Positions 19,755 to 29,754 of a stretch of DNA of 38,324 nt are shown piece by piece; the first letter of the stretch is position 1; each line of letters opens with the position of its first letter. The notes below the pieces were generated by a model. The model ran no database searches, was not told where the DNA came from, and worked only from the letters and a program-made list of their open reading frames with translations. This stretch comes from an uncultured Lamprocystis sp. (GTDB taxonomy: Bacteria > Pseudomonadota > Gammaproteobacteria > Chromatiales > Chromatiaceae). The position numbers and the translations under genes were made by a program. The stretch spans positions 1 to 38,324 of the forward strand of contig NZ_CAIZIZ010000292.1 of assembly GCF_903933125.1 (NCBI RefSeq), written 5' to 3'.

Positions 19755-20481
19755 AATCGCGCTGGTGACGGGTGCGTCACGTGGGATCGGTCGTGCCATC
19801 TTGCTGGCACTGGCGGGGCAGGGTGCCGTAGTCGTCGGTACCGCCACGACCCAGGCCGGTGCCGACGGTATTGACCAGGTCTTGAGCGAGGGCGGACGTC
19901 AAGGCTTCGGTGTGGTGCTCGACGTCGCCGATCCGGTGTCGGTCGAGGCGGCGATAGCGCAGATCGCGGAGCGTGTCGGTGCGCCGACCGTGCTGGTCAA
20001 CAATGCCGGTATCACCCGCGATAACCTCCTGATGCGCATGAAGGATGAAGAGTGGCAGGCGGTCGTTGACACCAATCTCGGCTCCATTTTCCGGATGTCG
20101 CGCGCCTGCGTGCGGGCGATGACCAAGGCGCGCAAAGGGCGCATCATCAATATCGCCTCCGTGGTTGGCGTCATGGGCAACGCCGGTCAGACCAACTATG
20201 CGGCGGCCAAGGCCGGTATGATGGGGTTTACCAAATCGCTGGCGCGCGAGGTGGGTTCGCGCGGCATCACGGTCAACTGCGTGGCCCCGGGTCTGATCGA
20301 CACGGACATGACGCGGGCGATCAGCGAGGCGCAGCAGCAGACCATCCTGGCGGCCGTCCCGCTCGGCCGTTTCGGGCAGCCGCAGGAGATCGCCGATACG
20401 GTCGTTTTCCTCGCTTCACCCGGTGCCGCGTACATCACCGGGGAGACGCTGCACGTCAATGGCGGCATGTACATGGTCTAG
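19741..20481 (+). CDS. fabG: 3-oxoacyl-ACP reductase FabG
   Basis: This 246-aa NADPH-dependent SDR enzyme reduces 3-oxoacyl-ACP in each elongation cycle. The Rossmann motif TGASRGIG is at 10-17 and NNAG at 87-90. The catalytic triad is S140, Y153 and K157 (NIASVVG and YAAAKAG). The C-terminus ITGETLHVNGGMYMV is FabG-typical. The start lies within the fabD 3' end. Confidence 0.98.
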   Translation: MLKGEIALVTGASRGIGRAILLALAGQGAVVVGTATTQAGADGIDQVLSEGGRQGFGVVLDVADPVSVEAAIAQIAERVGAPTVLVNNAGITRDNLLMRMKDEEWQAVVDTNLGSIFRMSRACVRAMTKARKGRIINIASVVGVMGNAGQTNYAAAKAGMMGFTKSLAREVGSRGITVNCVAPGLIDTDMTRAISEAQQQTILAAVPLGRFGQPQEIADTVVFLASPGAAYITGETLHVNGGMYMV

Positions 20482-20589
20482 GTCGCTGGATGCAGCGATC
20501 AAACCCGAGCAAAGTCATTTGGTTAATTAAGGGTGGCGAGGCCATTTATCGGCTTTCATCCCCCCTCGATTGTCACTAGAATACCGCCT

Positions 20590-20610
20590 GGCCCGTGCCG
20601 GGCCGTCTTT
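20590..20610 (+). terminator. Hairpin plus T run in the acpP leader
   Basis: GGCCCG, loop TGC, CGGGCC, then GTCTTTT, placed 23 bases before the acpP start and right before its GGAGGA ribosome site. It looks like an intrinsic terminator or attenuator. A TAGAAT -10-like hexamer is at 20577-20582, so the hairpin could lie within an acpP-specific leader. It could uncouple acpP from fabG. Confidence 0.45.
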
Positions 20611-20632
20611 TCCATTCGGAGGATTCAGACAG

Positions 20633-20869
20633 ATGAGCAGCATTGAAGACCGCGTCCGCAAGATCGTCGTTGAACAATTGGGCGTCAAAGAAGAGGAGGT
20701 GACCGCGGAGGCTTCCTTCGTCGACGATCTGGGTGCGGATTCACTCGATACTGTCGAGCTGGTGATGGCGCTCGAGGAGGAGTTCGAAACCGAGATCCCT
20801 GATGAGGATGCGGAAAAGATCACCACCGTCCAGCAGGCCGTCAACTACATCAACGCGCACCTTGTTTGA
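20633..20869 (+). CDS. acpP: Acyl carrier protein
   Basis: This 78-aa acidic carrier of growing acyl chains starts at ATG 20633 behind CGGAGGATTCAGACAG. The phosphopantetheine site is S37 in [13 protein letters not shown]. The sequence [20 protein letters not shown] is nearly that of E. coli AcpP. It sits between fabG and fabF, the standard position, and its strong ribosome site and possible own promoter fit its usual high expression. Confidence 0.98.
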   Translation: MSSIEDRVRKIVVEQLGVKEEEVTAEASFVDDLGADSLDTVELVMALEEEFETEIPDEDAEKITTVQQAVNYINAHLV

Positions 20870-20966
20870 GGCGTGCGGCTTCGAAGACGGAACGGCCGCC
20901 GCCCGGCACCGGGAACGCAGGTGCGGCGCTTGCCCGTCGAGTCATTCTGAGCGAGAGGGGTAGGTA

Positions 20967-22205
20967 ATGGCAGGTAGAAGGGTCGTGGTCACCGGTCTGG
21001 GACTGGTGGCGCCGGTGGGCTTGGACGTGAAAATGTCTTGGGCAAACATCCTGGCCGGCAAGAGCGGCATCAAGCCGATCACCCACTTTGATGTGGAAAC
21101 CTTCAGCACGCGTTTCGGCGGGCCGATCTATGGTTTTGATCCGACCCTCTATATCACGGAGAAGGACGCCAAGAAGATGGACAAGTTCATCCACTACGGG
21201 ATGGCGGCCGGCTGTCAAGCCATCGCCGATTCCGGACTGGTGATCGACGAGTCCAACTGCCGCCGCATCGGTGTGGCGATCGGCTCGGGGATCGGTGGGA
21301 TTACGGGGATCGAGAACAACTACGAGGCCTATCGGTCCAAGGGGCCGCGGCGGATCTCGCCCTTCTTCGTCCCGGCCAACATCATCAACATGGTCGCGGG
21401 TGATCTGTCGATCAAGTTCGGGCTCAAGGGGCCGAACTACTCGATCGTCTCCGCGTGCAGCACGGGCAGCCATAATATCGGCGAGGCGGCCATCATGATT
21501 CGCCACGGGTATGTGGATGTCATGATCGCGGGTGGCGCGGAGATGGCCACCTCTCCGGTCGGTCTGGGCGGATTCGCCGCGGCGCGCGCCCTGTCCACCC
21601 GCAACGACGATCCGGAGCGCGCCAGTCGGCCGTTCGAGAAGGATCGCGACGGCTTCGTGCTGAGCGATGGGGCCGGGGTGGTCGTCCTGGAGGAGTACGA
21701 GCGCGCCGTAGCGCGAGGGGCGCCGATTTACGCCGAACTGGTGGGGATCGGCATGAATTCCGATGCCTACCACATGACAGCACCCTCGGAGAACGGCGAA
21801 GGCGCATCCGAATGTATGCTGATTGCGATGCGCGATGCCGGCGTCAATCTGGATCAGATCGGCTACATCAATGCCCACGGCACTTCAACGCCGGCGGGCG
21901 ACATAGCCGAGACCATGGCCATCAAGCGGACTTTCGGGGATCTTGCCTACAAGGTTCCGGTCAGTTCCACGAAGTCGATGACCGGGCACATGTTAGGCGC
22001 GGCGGGTGGGGCTGAGGCGATTTTCACGATCCTGGCCATCCGTGATCAGGTCGCGCCGCCGACGATCAACTACGAAACGCCCGATCCGGCTTGCGACCTC
22101 GACTATGTGCCGAACACGGCACGCGAGATGCCGATCGATGTGGCGCTGACCAACTCGTTCGGCTTTGGCGGGACCAACGGAACCTTGATCTTCCGCCGCG
22201 TCTGA
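20967..22205 (+). CDS. fabF: 3-oxoacyl-ACP synthase II FabF
   Basis: This 412-aa thiolase-fold condensing enzyme elongates acyl-ACP and controls unsaturated chain length. The catalytic residues are C164 ([10 protein letters not shown]), a His in [11 protein letters not shown] (near 304) and a His in [13 protein letters not shown] (near 340). The start [14 protein letters not shown] follows GAGAGGGGTAGGTA. Length matches E. coli FabF (413). A perfect 11-bp inverted repeat lies just after its stop. Confidence 0.98.
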   Translation: MAGRRVVVTGLGLVAPVGLDVKMSWANILAGKSGIKPITHFDVETFSTRFGGPIYGFDPTLYITEKDAKKMDKFIHYGMAAGCQAIADSGLVIDESNCRRIGVAIGSGIGGITGIENNYEAYRSKGPRRISPFFVPANIINMVAGDLSIKFGLKGPNYSIVSACSTGSHNIGEAAIMIRHGYVDVMIAGGAEMATSPVGLGGFAAARALSTRNDDPERASRPFEKDRDGFVLSDGAGVVVLEEYERAVARGAPIYAELVGIGMNSDAYHMTAPSENGEGASECMLIAMRDAGVNLDQIGYINAHGTSTPAGDIAETMAIKRTFGDLAYKVPVSSTKSMTGHMLGAAGGAEAIFTILAIRDQVAPPTINYETPDPACDLDYVPNTAREMPIDVALTNSFGFGGTNGTLIFRRV

Positions 22206-22213
22206 GGCGATTG

Positions 22214-22251
22214 ACGGAAAATCCAGGCCCAGATCGCGAAGGATTTTCCGT
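22214..22251 (+). other. Perfect 11-bp inverted repeat between fabF and pabC
   Basis: ACGGAAAATCC (22214-22224) and GGATTTTCCGT (22241-22251) are exact reverse complements with a 16-base loop. The arms are AT-rich for this genome. It lies 8 bases after the fabF stop and 18 before pabC. No T run follows, so a regulatory-protein operator or an mRNA hairpin is likelier than a terminator. Confidence 0.5.
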
Positions 22252-22268
22252 ATTCGCCGGTCGCGTCC

Positions 22269-23171
22269 ATGTCGCTAACCGTCCCGGACGTTCGACTGAG
22301 GGGGGAACAGGATGTTCCCCTGGTTGATCCGGGCCCATTGCGGTTACTGATCGACGGTTTGCCGACGCGCGAGATTCCGGTCTGGGATCGCGGACTGAGC
22401 TACGGTGATGGTCTGTTTGAGACCATGCTGATCCGCGGGGGCGCGCCATGCCAATGGGCCAGACATCTCGCTCGACTTGAATCGGGCTGTCGACGGTTGC
22501 GGATTCCGTACGTCGGGGGCGCCACGTTGGCGGCTGAAGCCCGCGCCTTGATCCAGGGCGCAGACGGTATACTCAAAATTCTGATCACGCGCGGTTCCGC
22601 GGGGCGAGGGTATCGTCCGCTGCCCTTACCGTGCCCTTGTCGCGCTTTACTCTTCTATCCCTCGCCCGGTTATCCGGTCGCATGGTCAACGGATGGTGTC
22701 ATTCTGCGTTGGTGCGAGACGCCCGCGTCGCAGAACCGCTCGCTGGCGGGAATCAAGCACCTCAATCGGCTGGATAGCGTCCTGGCACGTGCTGAATGGG
22801 ACGATCCGGAGATTGCCGAGGGCTTGATGTTGCGGGAGGATGGGCGGGTGGTTGGCGGGACCATGACCAATCTGTTTCTGTGGACCGGTCAGTCGCTCAT
22901 CACACCACCCCTGGACCTCGCGGGGATTGCCGGTACCGTGCGCGCCCTGACATTGGAACTGGCGGTCGGTTTGGGTATCGCGTGCCAGGAAAGCCATCTG
23001 GTCGCTGCGGATCTGCGTCCGGCGCGCGGTCTGTTTTTGACCAATGCGCTGATCGGCTGCTGGCCGGTGCGTCAGTTGGACGGGCAAGACTACGCGCCTG
23101 ACTGCCTGCCCTGGGAGTTACTTGAGGCCGTCGCCCTGGCGGCGTCGACTGCGGAGTGGCCAACGACATGA
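22269..23171 (+). CDS. pabC: Aminodeoxychorismate lyase PabC
   Basis: This 300-aa PLP enzyme of the class IV aminotransferase fold converts 4-amino-4-deoxychorismate to p-aminobenzoate and pyruvate for folate. The PLP lysine is K163 in AGIKHLNRLDSVLA. VWDRGLSYGDGLFETM and DGRVVGGTMTNLFLW are family signatures. It is about 30 residues longer than usual (E. coli 269), because of an N-terminal extension before DGLPTREIPVWD. The ATG 22269 lacks a strong ribosome site, so a later start is possible but no ATG offers itself. The stop overlaps mltG. Confidence 0.95.
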   Translation: MSLTVPDVRLRGEQDVPLVDPGPLRLLIDGLPTREIPVWDRGLSYGDGLFETMLIRGGAPCQWARHLARLESGCRRLRIPYVGGATLAAEARALIQGADGILKILITRGSAGRGYRPLPLPCPCRALLFYPSPGYPVAWSTDGVILRWCETPASQNRSLAGIKHLNRLDSVLARAEWDDPEIAEGLMLREDGRVVGGTMTNLFLWTGQSLITPPLDLAGIAGTVRALTLELAVGLGIACQESHLVAADLRPARGLFLTNALIGCWPVRQLDGQDYAPDCLPWELLEAVALAASTAEWPTT

Positions 23172-24214
23172 TCATCCGTGCCTTGTTGCTGCTGTTCTTG
23201 GGGGTGCTCACCCTGCTCGGCGGGATCTGGCTCGACTATCAGCGTTTTCTGGAGACTCCGGTCGCGATCACCGAGCCCGTGGTGACCTTCGAGGTAGAGC
23301 GCGGCAGCGGCTGGCGTCAGGTCGCGGACGCGCTGACGAACCGCGGCTTCATCAGCCACTCCTATTACGTGCTGGCGCTCGCTCGTGTTCGCGGTGATGG
23401 CGGCCGGCTCAAGGCCGGTGAGTTCGAACTGACCGAAGGGATGCGTCCGGCCCAGGTTCTTGACCGATTGATCTCCGGCCGGGTGATCCAATACCCCATC
23501 ACGCTCGTGGAGGGTTGGACTTTTCGGCAGGCGGTCGCGGCGATCCTCGCCAACGGTCGGTTCGGTGACGATCTGGCGGGACAGTCCGACACGGCCCTGA
23601 TGACTGCCTTGGGGCGACCGGGAGAGCACCCGGAAGGACGGTTCTTCCCTGATACCTATGGTTTTCCGCGGCGTACGACCGGGCTGGGTGTGCTTGAGCG
23701 CGCACTCCAGCGAATGGATGAGGTACTGGCGCAGGAATGGGCGGGCCGGGCCGCGGGACTGCCGCTCGAGACGCCGTATGAAGCCTTGATTCTGGCATCC
23801 ATTGTCGAAAAAGAGACTGGACTTGCCGCGGAACGGCCACAGATTGCCGGGGTCTTCGTGCGGCGGCTGCGGCTGGGCATGCGCCTGCAAACCGATCCGA
23901 CGGTGATTTATGGGATGGGCCAGCGGTTCGACGGTGACATTCGCCGCGACGACCTCAGGGCGGCAACCCCCTACAACACCTATGTCATCGCCGGGCTGCC
24001 GCCAACCCCGATCGCCCTGCCCGGGCGGGCGGCGATCCATGCGGCGCTGCACCCCGCGGCGGGCGAAGACCTCTACTTCGTGGCGCGCGGCGATGGCGGC
24101 CACGTTTTTTCCGCGACCTTGGATCAGCATAACCAGGCGGTGCGGGAGTTCCAGTTGCGCAAATCCCAGGAATCATCCGGCCCGGATCAAGCAAGAGTCG
24201 ATGTCCGCAAATGA
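23168..24214 (+). CDS. mltG: Endolytic transglycosylase MltG (YceG)
   Basis: This 348-aa inner-membrane lytic transglycosylase cuts nascent glycan strands and sets their length. It has one TM segment (3-22, IRALLLLFLGVLTLLGG), a LysM-like domain and the YceG catalytic domain with E214 in ASIVEKETG. FPDTYGFPR and TYVIAGLPPTPIALPG follow. I start it at ATG 23168, whose ATGA overlap with the pabC stop is typical; GTG 23156 would add four residues. The pabC-mltG-tmk-holB order is conserved in gammaproteobacteria. Confidence 0.96.
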   Translation: MIIRALLLLFLGVLTLLGGIWLDYQRFLETPVAITEPVVTFEVERGSGWRQVADALTNRGFISHSYYVLALARVRGDGGRLKAGEFELTEGMRPAQVLDRLISGRVIQYPITLVEGWTFRQAVAAILANGRFGDDLAGQSDTALMTALGRPGEHPEGRFFPDTYGFPRRTTGLGVLERALQRMDEVLAQEWAGRAAGLPLETPYEALILASIVEKETGLAAERPQIAGVFVRRLRLGMRLQTDPTVIYGMGQRFDGDIRRDDLRAATPYNTYVIAGLPPTPIALPGRAAIHAALHPAAGEDLYFVARGDGGHVFSATLDQHNQAVREFQLRKSQESSGPDQARVDVRK

Positions 24215-24240
24215 TGCAAATAGACGCAAATGAATGTTGA

Positions 24241-24957
<717 letters not shown>

Positions 24958-25071
24958 GCGTAAGATGATGCTTTGCCGCCGTCCGGTTTCATTCGCCGCC
25001 GCAGCGATGGCGGTCGGGTCCTGGCGGATCGGTGGTGTGATGCTCCTATCCTGGTTCCAAGAGCCCCGACC

Positions 25072-26091
25072 GTGACCGACCCTGCAACTGAATCCGCCGA
25101 CGCCGGCGAGAGCGAACTGTTGCCCTGGCTGGTTCCGCTCTGGGCGCGTCTGATGCAGGCCCGGGCGGCGGATCGGCTGCCCCACGCCCTGCTGATCGCC
25201 GGTGCGCGGGGTCTGGGTAAGCGCCGTTTCGCTGACCTGTTCGTGCGCGCCCTCCTCTGTACGGCCCCTGATCCCCAGGGTCTGCCGTGCGGGCGTTGTC
25301 CGGACTGCCGACTGCATGGTGCCGGCAATCACCCGGACCTGGTGTGCGTGGTGCCCGACCCCGAGTCCAAGTCCGGGGAGATCACTATCGATGCAATCCG
25401 CGACTTGAGTGAGCGCGCGGCACTGACACCGCTGCGGGGGACGCGTAAACTGGTGCTGATCGACCCGGCCGACCGGATGAATGCCGCCGCCGCCAACGCA
25501 TTGCTCAAGACCCTGGAAGAGCCGGCCGGCGATACCCTGTTGTGTCTGATCGCCGCGCGGCCTGGTCGGCTTCCGGCGACGATCCGCAGCCGCTGTCAAT
25601 TGCTTGGGGTTGCCATCCCGGCGGAAGCTCAGGCACTGGCCTGGCTGATCCCGCGGCTGGGCGACACGGCGGCCATGCGTCTGCGCCTGGCGGCGGGCGC
25701 GCCTTTGCGTGCGCTGGATGAGCTGGATCAGGCCACGCTGGACCAATGGGAAGCCCTGGTCCGCAGTCTGATCGGCATCAGTCGCCGTGAGTTGGACCCG
25801 GTGAGTGAGGCGGCGGCTTGGAACGGGGTGGGCGCACGGCTATCATTGGAGTGCCTCGCGGTTTGCCTCTGTGACCTGTTGCGGTTGGCAGCGACCGCGC
25901 GGCCGCCGCGTCTCGCCGATCCGGGGTTGCAGACCAGGCTGGGTGATCTGGCCAGGCGCGTCGATCCACAGCTCGGGCATCGCCTGTTGCGGCGGGTATT
26001 CGAGGCCAGGGGGCAGTTGGAGTCCACCGTCAACCCGCTGATGCAGTTGGAGTCCTTGCTGATCGATTGGGGTCGTGTCAGTCAGCATTGA
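25072..26091 (+). CDS. holB: DNA polymerase III subunit delta prime HolB
   Basis: This 339-aa clamp-loader subunit opens the beta clamp with gamma/tau and delta. Walker-A-like GARGLGK is at 44-50 and the zinc ligands are C63, C73, C76 and C79 (CTAPDPQGLPCGRCPDC). Also seen are ALLKTLEEPAGDTLLCLI and the SRC motif in TIRSRCQ. The start is uncertain: GTG 25072 gives a family-like length (E. coli 334), while the frame is open to 24973. It directly follows tmk as usual. Confidence 0.95.
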   Translation: MTDPATESADAGESELLPWLVPLWARLMQARAADRLPHALLIAGARGLGKRRFADLFVRALLCTAPDPQGLPCGRCPDCRLHGAGNHPDLVCVVPDPESKSGEITIDAIRDLSERAALTPLRGTRKLVLIDPADRMNAAAANALLKTLEEPAGDTLLCLIAARPGRLPATIRSRCQLLGVAIPAEAQALAWLIPRLGDTAAMRLRLAAGAPLRALDELDQATLDQWEALVRSLIGISRRELDPVSEAAAWNGVGARLSLECLAVCLCDLLRLAATARPPRLADPGLQTRLGDLARRVDPQLGHRLLRRVFEARGQLESTVNPLMQLESLLIDWGRVSQH

Positions 26092-26245
26092 GGGCCGCGG
26101 CGCTGCCCGCCGACGGCCTCACCTGATACCCATCGTTGCTGGTTTTTCGTTTCTCGTTCTTGGTAACCTGATGCTTTATGAGCATTAACTAAAAGCGAAA
26201 AAGCCAAAACTAAAGACCTACCCTATCATCTAAGGAGTATGCGCG

Positions 26246-26617
26246 ATGAGTACCCCAATGAATCCGGCCGGCTCACTCGGCGGCCAGCAGCGGATTCTGA
26301 GTTTCGCGATCAAGGACAAGACCGCGCTCTACGCCTCGTTCATGCCATTCATTCGCAATGGCGGGCTCTTCATCCCCACGACCAAGCGTTACCAACTCGG
26401 TGATGAAATCTTTCTTTTGCTTCAGTTGATGGAGGAACCCGATCGTATCCCGGTTGCCGGTAAGGTGATCTGGGTGACCCCGCCCGGTGCCGAGGGCAAT
26501 CGCGCGGTCGGGGTTGGTGTCCAGTTCAGCGAGCAGGACAAGGGGGTGGCCAGACGCAAGATCGAGGAGTATCTGGTTGGCGCGCTGAGTTCCGAGCGGC
26601 CGACGCATACCATGTAG
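26246..26617 (+). CDS. pilZ: Type IV pilus assembly protein PilZ
   Basis: This 123-aa cytosolic PilZ-domain protein begins at ATG 26246 behind TAAGGAGTATGCGCG. The sequence (ILSFAIKDKTALYASFMPFI, NGGLFIPTTKRYQLGDEIFL, VAGKVIWVTPPG, VGVGVQFSEQD) is that of the pilus-type PilZ. It lacks the RxxxR c-di-GMP motif near the N-terminus, so direct c-di-GMP binding is unlikely; this form is known to bind PilB and FimX. The holB-pilZ-tatD order is the standard one in Pseudomonas-like and Chromatiales genomes. The 154-base spacer before it is AT-rich, with TTGGTA at 26160 as a weak -35. Confidence 0.95.
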   Translation: MSTPMNPAGSLGGQQRILSFAIKDKTALYASFMPFIRNGGLFIPTTKRYQLGDEIFLLLQLMEEPDRIPVAGKVIWVTPPGAEGNRAVGVGVQFSEQDKGVARRKIEEYLVGALSSERPTHTM

Positions 26618-26728
26618 GAAGTGGTTAAACCGCGCCCGGCGCGGTATGCGATATTATTGGATGGAATCGGCCCTGGCAGACTCGACGATTGCTGGAGCTG
26701 GCGCGGTTTAGTGGTTAGTGGAGAAGTG

Positions 26729-27535
26729 ATGTTTGTTGATTCTCACTGTCACCTGGATCGGGTGGATCTCAGTCCTCACCAGGGCGAGTTCAGTCGATTA
26801 ATGGCGGCGACGGCCGCGGCGGGTGTGACTCATTTGCTGTGTGTCTCCATCGATTTGCCGCGGTACCCTGCGATGCGTGCTTTGGTCGATCCGTATCCCC
26901 AGGTCGCGGTGTCTGTCGGGGTGCACCCGAATGAGGGGTCGGCGGCCGATCCGGAGCCGACCGTGGAGGACTTGGTGCGTCTGGCGGCCGATCCGCGCAA
27001 TGTCGCGATCGGCGAAACCGGGCTCGACTATTTCCGCAGTGAAGGGGATGTGGAGTGGCAGCGCGCGCGCTTCCGCACCCACATTGCCGCGGCACGGGCC
27101 TGTGCCAAGCCCCTGATCATCCACACCCGTGAAGCCAGGGAGGACACCATCCGCATTCTTCGGGAAGAGGGCGCGGATCAGGTCGGCGGGGTCTTGCACT
27201 GCTTCACCGAAGACTGGGCCATGGCCAAGCAGGGCCTGGATCTCGGTTTCTATGTCTCCTTTTCCGGCATCGTGACCTTCAAGACCGCCGCATCATTGCG
27301 CGAAGTCGCCGCCCAAGTCCCACTGGATCGCCTGTTGATCGAGACCGACTCGCCTTATCTGGCCCCAGTCCCGCATCGCGGAAAGTCAAACGAACCCCGC
27401 TATGTTCCGCAGGTAGCCGCCTGTATCGCCGCGCTGCGCGGGCTGCCGGTGGAGGAACTGGCACGAGCCACCAGCGAAAATTATTTTCGGTTGTTCGGTG
27501 TGGAGCGAATCGTCTGTAGTCCGGCGTCGGCTTGA
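26729..27535 (+). CDS. TatD-family metal-dependent hydrolase
   Basis: This 268-aa TIM-barrel hydrolase (3'-5' DNase-type family) starts at ATG 26729 behind GGAGAAGTG and begins MFVDSHCHLDRVD. Metal ligands are visible: H6 and H8, E in IGETGLDYF, H in IIHTREA, H in LHCFTED, and D in IETDSPYLAPVPHRGKSNEP. It follows pilZ by 111 bases, which matches the YcfH-type TatD proteins encoded after holB in other genomes. Which TatD subtype it is cannot be settled here. A repeat cluster follows the stop. Confidence 0.93.
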   Translation: MFVDSHCHLDRVDLSPHQGEFSRLMAATAAAGVTHLLCVSIDLPRYPAMRALVDPYPQVAVSVGVHPNEGSAADPEPTVEDLVRLAADPRNVAIGETGLDYFRSEGDVEWQRARFRTHIAAARACAKPLIIHTREAREDTIRILREEGADQVGGVLHCFTEDWAMAKQGLDLGFYVSFSGIVTFKTAASLREVAAQVPLDRLLIETDSPYLAPVPHRGKSNEPRYVPQVAACIAALRGLPVEELARATSENYFRLFGVERIVCSPASA

Positions 27536-27547
27536 TTTAGTATCGCG

Positions 27548-27935
<388 letters not shown>

Positions 27936-28010
27936 AGACGCCAAAGGCGTCCCCCAATGGACTTGTTTAACTGATTCGTGAACCGTTCCTGACCGCTTTA
28001 TCTGCGCGCA

Positions 28011-29177
28011 TCAATCCCGCGCGGGCGGGGCCTCCGTCCGGCCGCCCTGAGGGTTGTCGGTGCGCCCGGCGTCATCCGTCGGCGCTATGCCTGGTCCGCC
28101 GAGGAACGTGAGTTGCCCCCTGGGCACCTGCTCGTCGATCCATTCCCGCCACACGGCCAACAGCACGGCGATGACGATGGGGCCCAGGAAGAGTCCCAGG
28201 AGGCCGAATGCGGCGATGCCGCCCAGGACGGCGAACAGCACCAGGATGTAGGGAATGCTGGTGGCGCTGCTGATCACGAAGGGGCGCAGCAGATTGTCGA
28301 TCTGGCTCACGACCAAGGCACCCCAAATGGCCAGACCAATGCCGGCCCAGGTGTCGCCGCTCGCGGCGAGCCACACGCTGACCGCCCCCCAGACCAGAGG
28401 TGTTCCGAAGGGAACCAGTGCCAGGATGACGGTCACCACGCCGAGCAGGACCGGTGCCTTCACACCCGCCGCCCAATACCCCAGCCCGGCCAACGCACCC
28501 TGAGCGAGCGCGGTCAGTACCAGACCGTAGAGGACCGCCCGAATGGTGCCGCCGATGGCGAAGAGATAGGCATTGGCGCGGGCACCGATCAGTCCGTACA
28601 GGAGTCGTCTGACCTGCTCCAGCAGTGACTCACCGTCGCGGTAAAAGAAGAAGGCGGTGAGCAGCGCAAAAGCGAACTTGAAGGCGTTGAAGCCGATGTC
28701 ACCAAGAAGCTTGAGCGACTGATCCACCCATGGGTTTACCCACTGGACCACCTGTTGGCGCAGGGCGGCCGGGTCCTCGGCGGAGAGCGCCATGACCCGT
28801 TGCACCTCGTTTCCCAGCCAGGGCAACCGTGCGATGGCGGGGGGGACCGCATCGGGTCCGCTCAGGAGTATCTCGACCGCGCGGTTATAGGCCGTCGGCA
28901 CCTCCGCCCGGAGCATGTTGACCATCGAGAGCAGCGGCAGGCCGAAGGTGAGCGTCAGGAACAGGGTCATCAGCAGGGCGCTGGTGTTGACTTTGCGGCC
29001 GAGCAGGTCGCGCAGTCGATGGTAGATGGGCCAGGTCACATAGACCAGGATGACCGCCCAGGCCACGGAGATCAGGAACAGATTCAGGACCTGATAGCTC
29101 AGATACAGCAGTCCGACGACGAACAGCCCGAGCGCGATGCGGGCGCCGAAAACATTGGTGAAGTTGGTGTTGGACAT
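28011..29177 (-). CDS. AI-2E/PerM-family membrane transporter
   Basis: This 388-aa polytopic membrane protein belongs to the AI-2E exporter/PerM (DUF20) family. Hydrophobic segments at about 10-50 (VFGARIALGLFVVGLLYLSY), 65-85 and a C-terminal half (LALVPFGTPLVWGAVSVWL, FGLLGLFLGPIVIAVLLAVW) fit the usual eight helices. Substrate is unknown; the AI-2 name should not be taken as function. I start it at ATG 29177 (MSNTNFTNVF); a GTG at 29240 adds 21 unconvincing residues. The tail after the last helix is polar and Pro/Gly-rich. It is the last gene of the minus-strand run and is separated from nikR by 132 bases. Confidence 0.92.
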   Translation of the reverse strand: MSNTNFTNVFGARIALGLFVVGLLYLSYQVLNLFLISVAWAVILVYVTWPIYHRLRDLLGRKVNTSALLMTLFLTLTFGLPLLSMVNMLRAEVPTAYNRAVEILLSGPDAVPPAIARLPWLGNEVQRVMALSAEDPAALRQQVVQWVNPWVDQSLKLLGDIGFNAFKFAFALLTAFFFYRDGESLLEQVRRLLYGLIGARANAYLFAIGGTIRAVLYGLVLTALAQGALAGLGYWAAGVKAPVLLGVVTVILALVPFGTPLVWGAVSVWLAASGDTWAGIGLAIWGALVVSQIDNLLRPFVISSATSIPYILVLFAVLGGIAAFGLLGLFLGPIVIAVLLAVWREWIDEQVPRGQLTFLGGPGIAPTDDAGRTDNPQGGRTEAPPARD

Positions 29178-29309
29178 AAATCGCGGTGGCTTGCGCCGGG
29201 CAAGAAAAATAGAGCAGTGATCGCACGTCAGGGGGCGCACGGGTCGCCCATATTACCCTTAATTCAGGTAGGGTCGCGATGCGGATGAGATCAGGGCCGC
29301 GCGTCGGTG

Positions 29310-29732
29310 TCAGTGCCCCAGACGGGAGGCGCGGGTCAGGTCTGAGAAGCGGACCCCTTTGAGACCGCCGATCTCCAGGCTGATCCGCTCGATTTCCGCG
29401 GGTTGCCCACGGATGATAATGGTTTCAAGGCAATTGCGGTGGTCCAGGTGCACATGCGTGGTCGCGACCACATGCACGAATTGCCGGTGCTGAATGTCCA
29501 GGATGTGCTGGGTCAGTTCGCGCTGGTGATGATCGTAGACGATGGTCAGGACGCCGGCCACCTCCGCGTCGCCGCGCTCCCAGGTCTCCTCCACCAGACG
29601 TTCGCGGATCAGATCGCGCACCAGTTCGGAGCGTGAGGCATAGCCCTTGCCGACGACCCGGCGATCCAGTTCATCAAGGAGTGGCCGTGGCAGTGACACG
29701 CTGAAACGGATGGTATCGTCGGGAGTGGACAT
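29310..29732 (-). CDS. nikR: Nickel-responsive regulator NikR
   Basis: This 140-aa ribbon-helix-helix repressor has an ACT-like nickel-binding domain. The DNA-binding part is [20 protein letters not shown] (6-25). The high-affinity Ni ligands are all present: H82, H93, H95 and C101 (QHRQFVH and [12 protein letters not shown]), equivalent to E. coli H76, H87, H89 and C95. It starts 22 bases after the corA stop and is probably co-transcribed with it. No nik transporter, urease or hydrogenase gene is in the window, so its targets are elsewhere, or include the CorA gene (inference). Confidence 0.96.
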   Translation of the reverse strand: MSTPDDTIRFSVSLPRPLLDELDRRVVGKGYASRSELVRDLIRERLVEETWERGDAEVAGVLTIVYDHHQRELTQHILDIQHRQFVHVVATTHVHLDHRNCLETIIIRGQPAEIERISLEIGGLKGVRFSDLTRASRLGH

Positions 29733-29754
29733 CGTGGTTCGCCTGCAATTGGGT

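Noticed and set aside
20850-21878. Minus-strand open frame opposite fabF
   Set aside because: It overlaps the FabF catalytic core; composition is His/Arg/Asp-rich and without motifs.
29733-29754. Possible NikR operator just before nikR
   Set aside because: The 22-base spacer has no dyad like the GTATGA-N16-TCATAC form, and the gene is probably transcribed from upstream.
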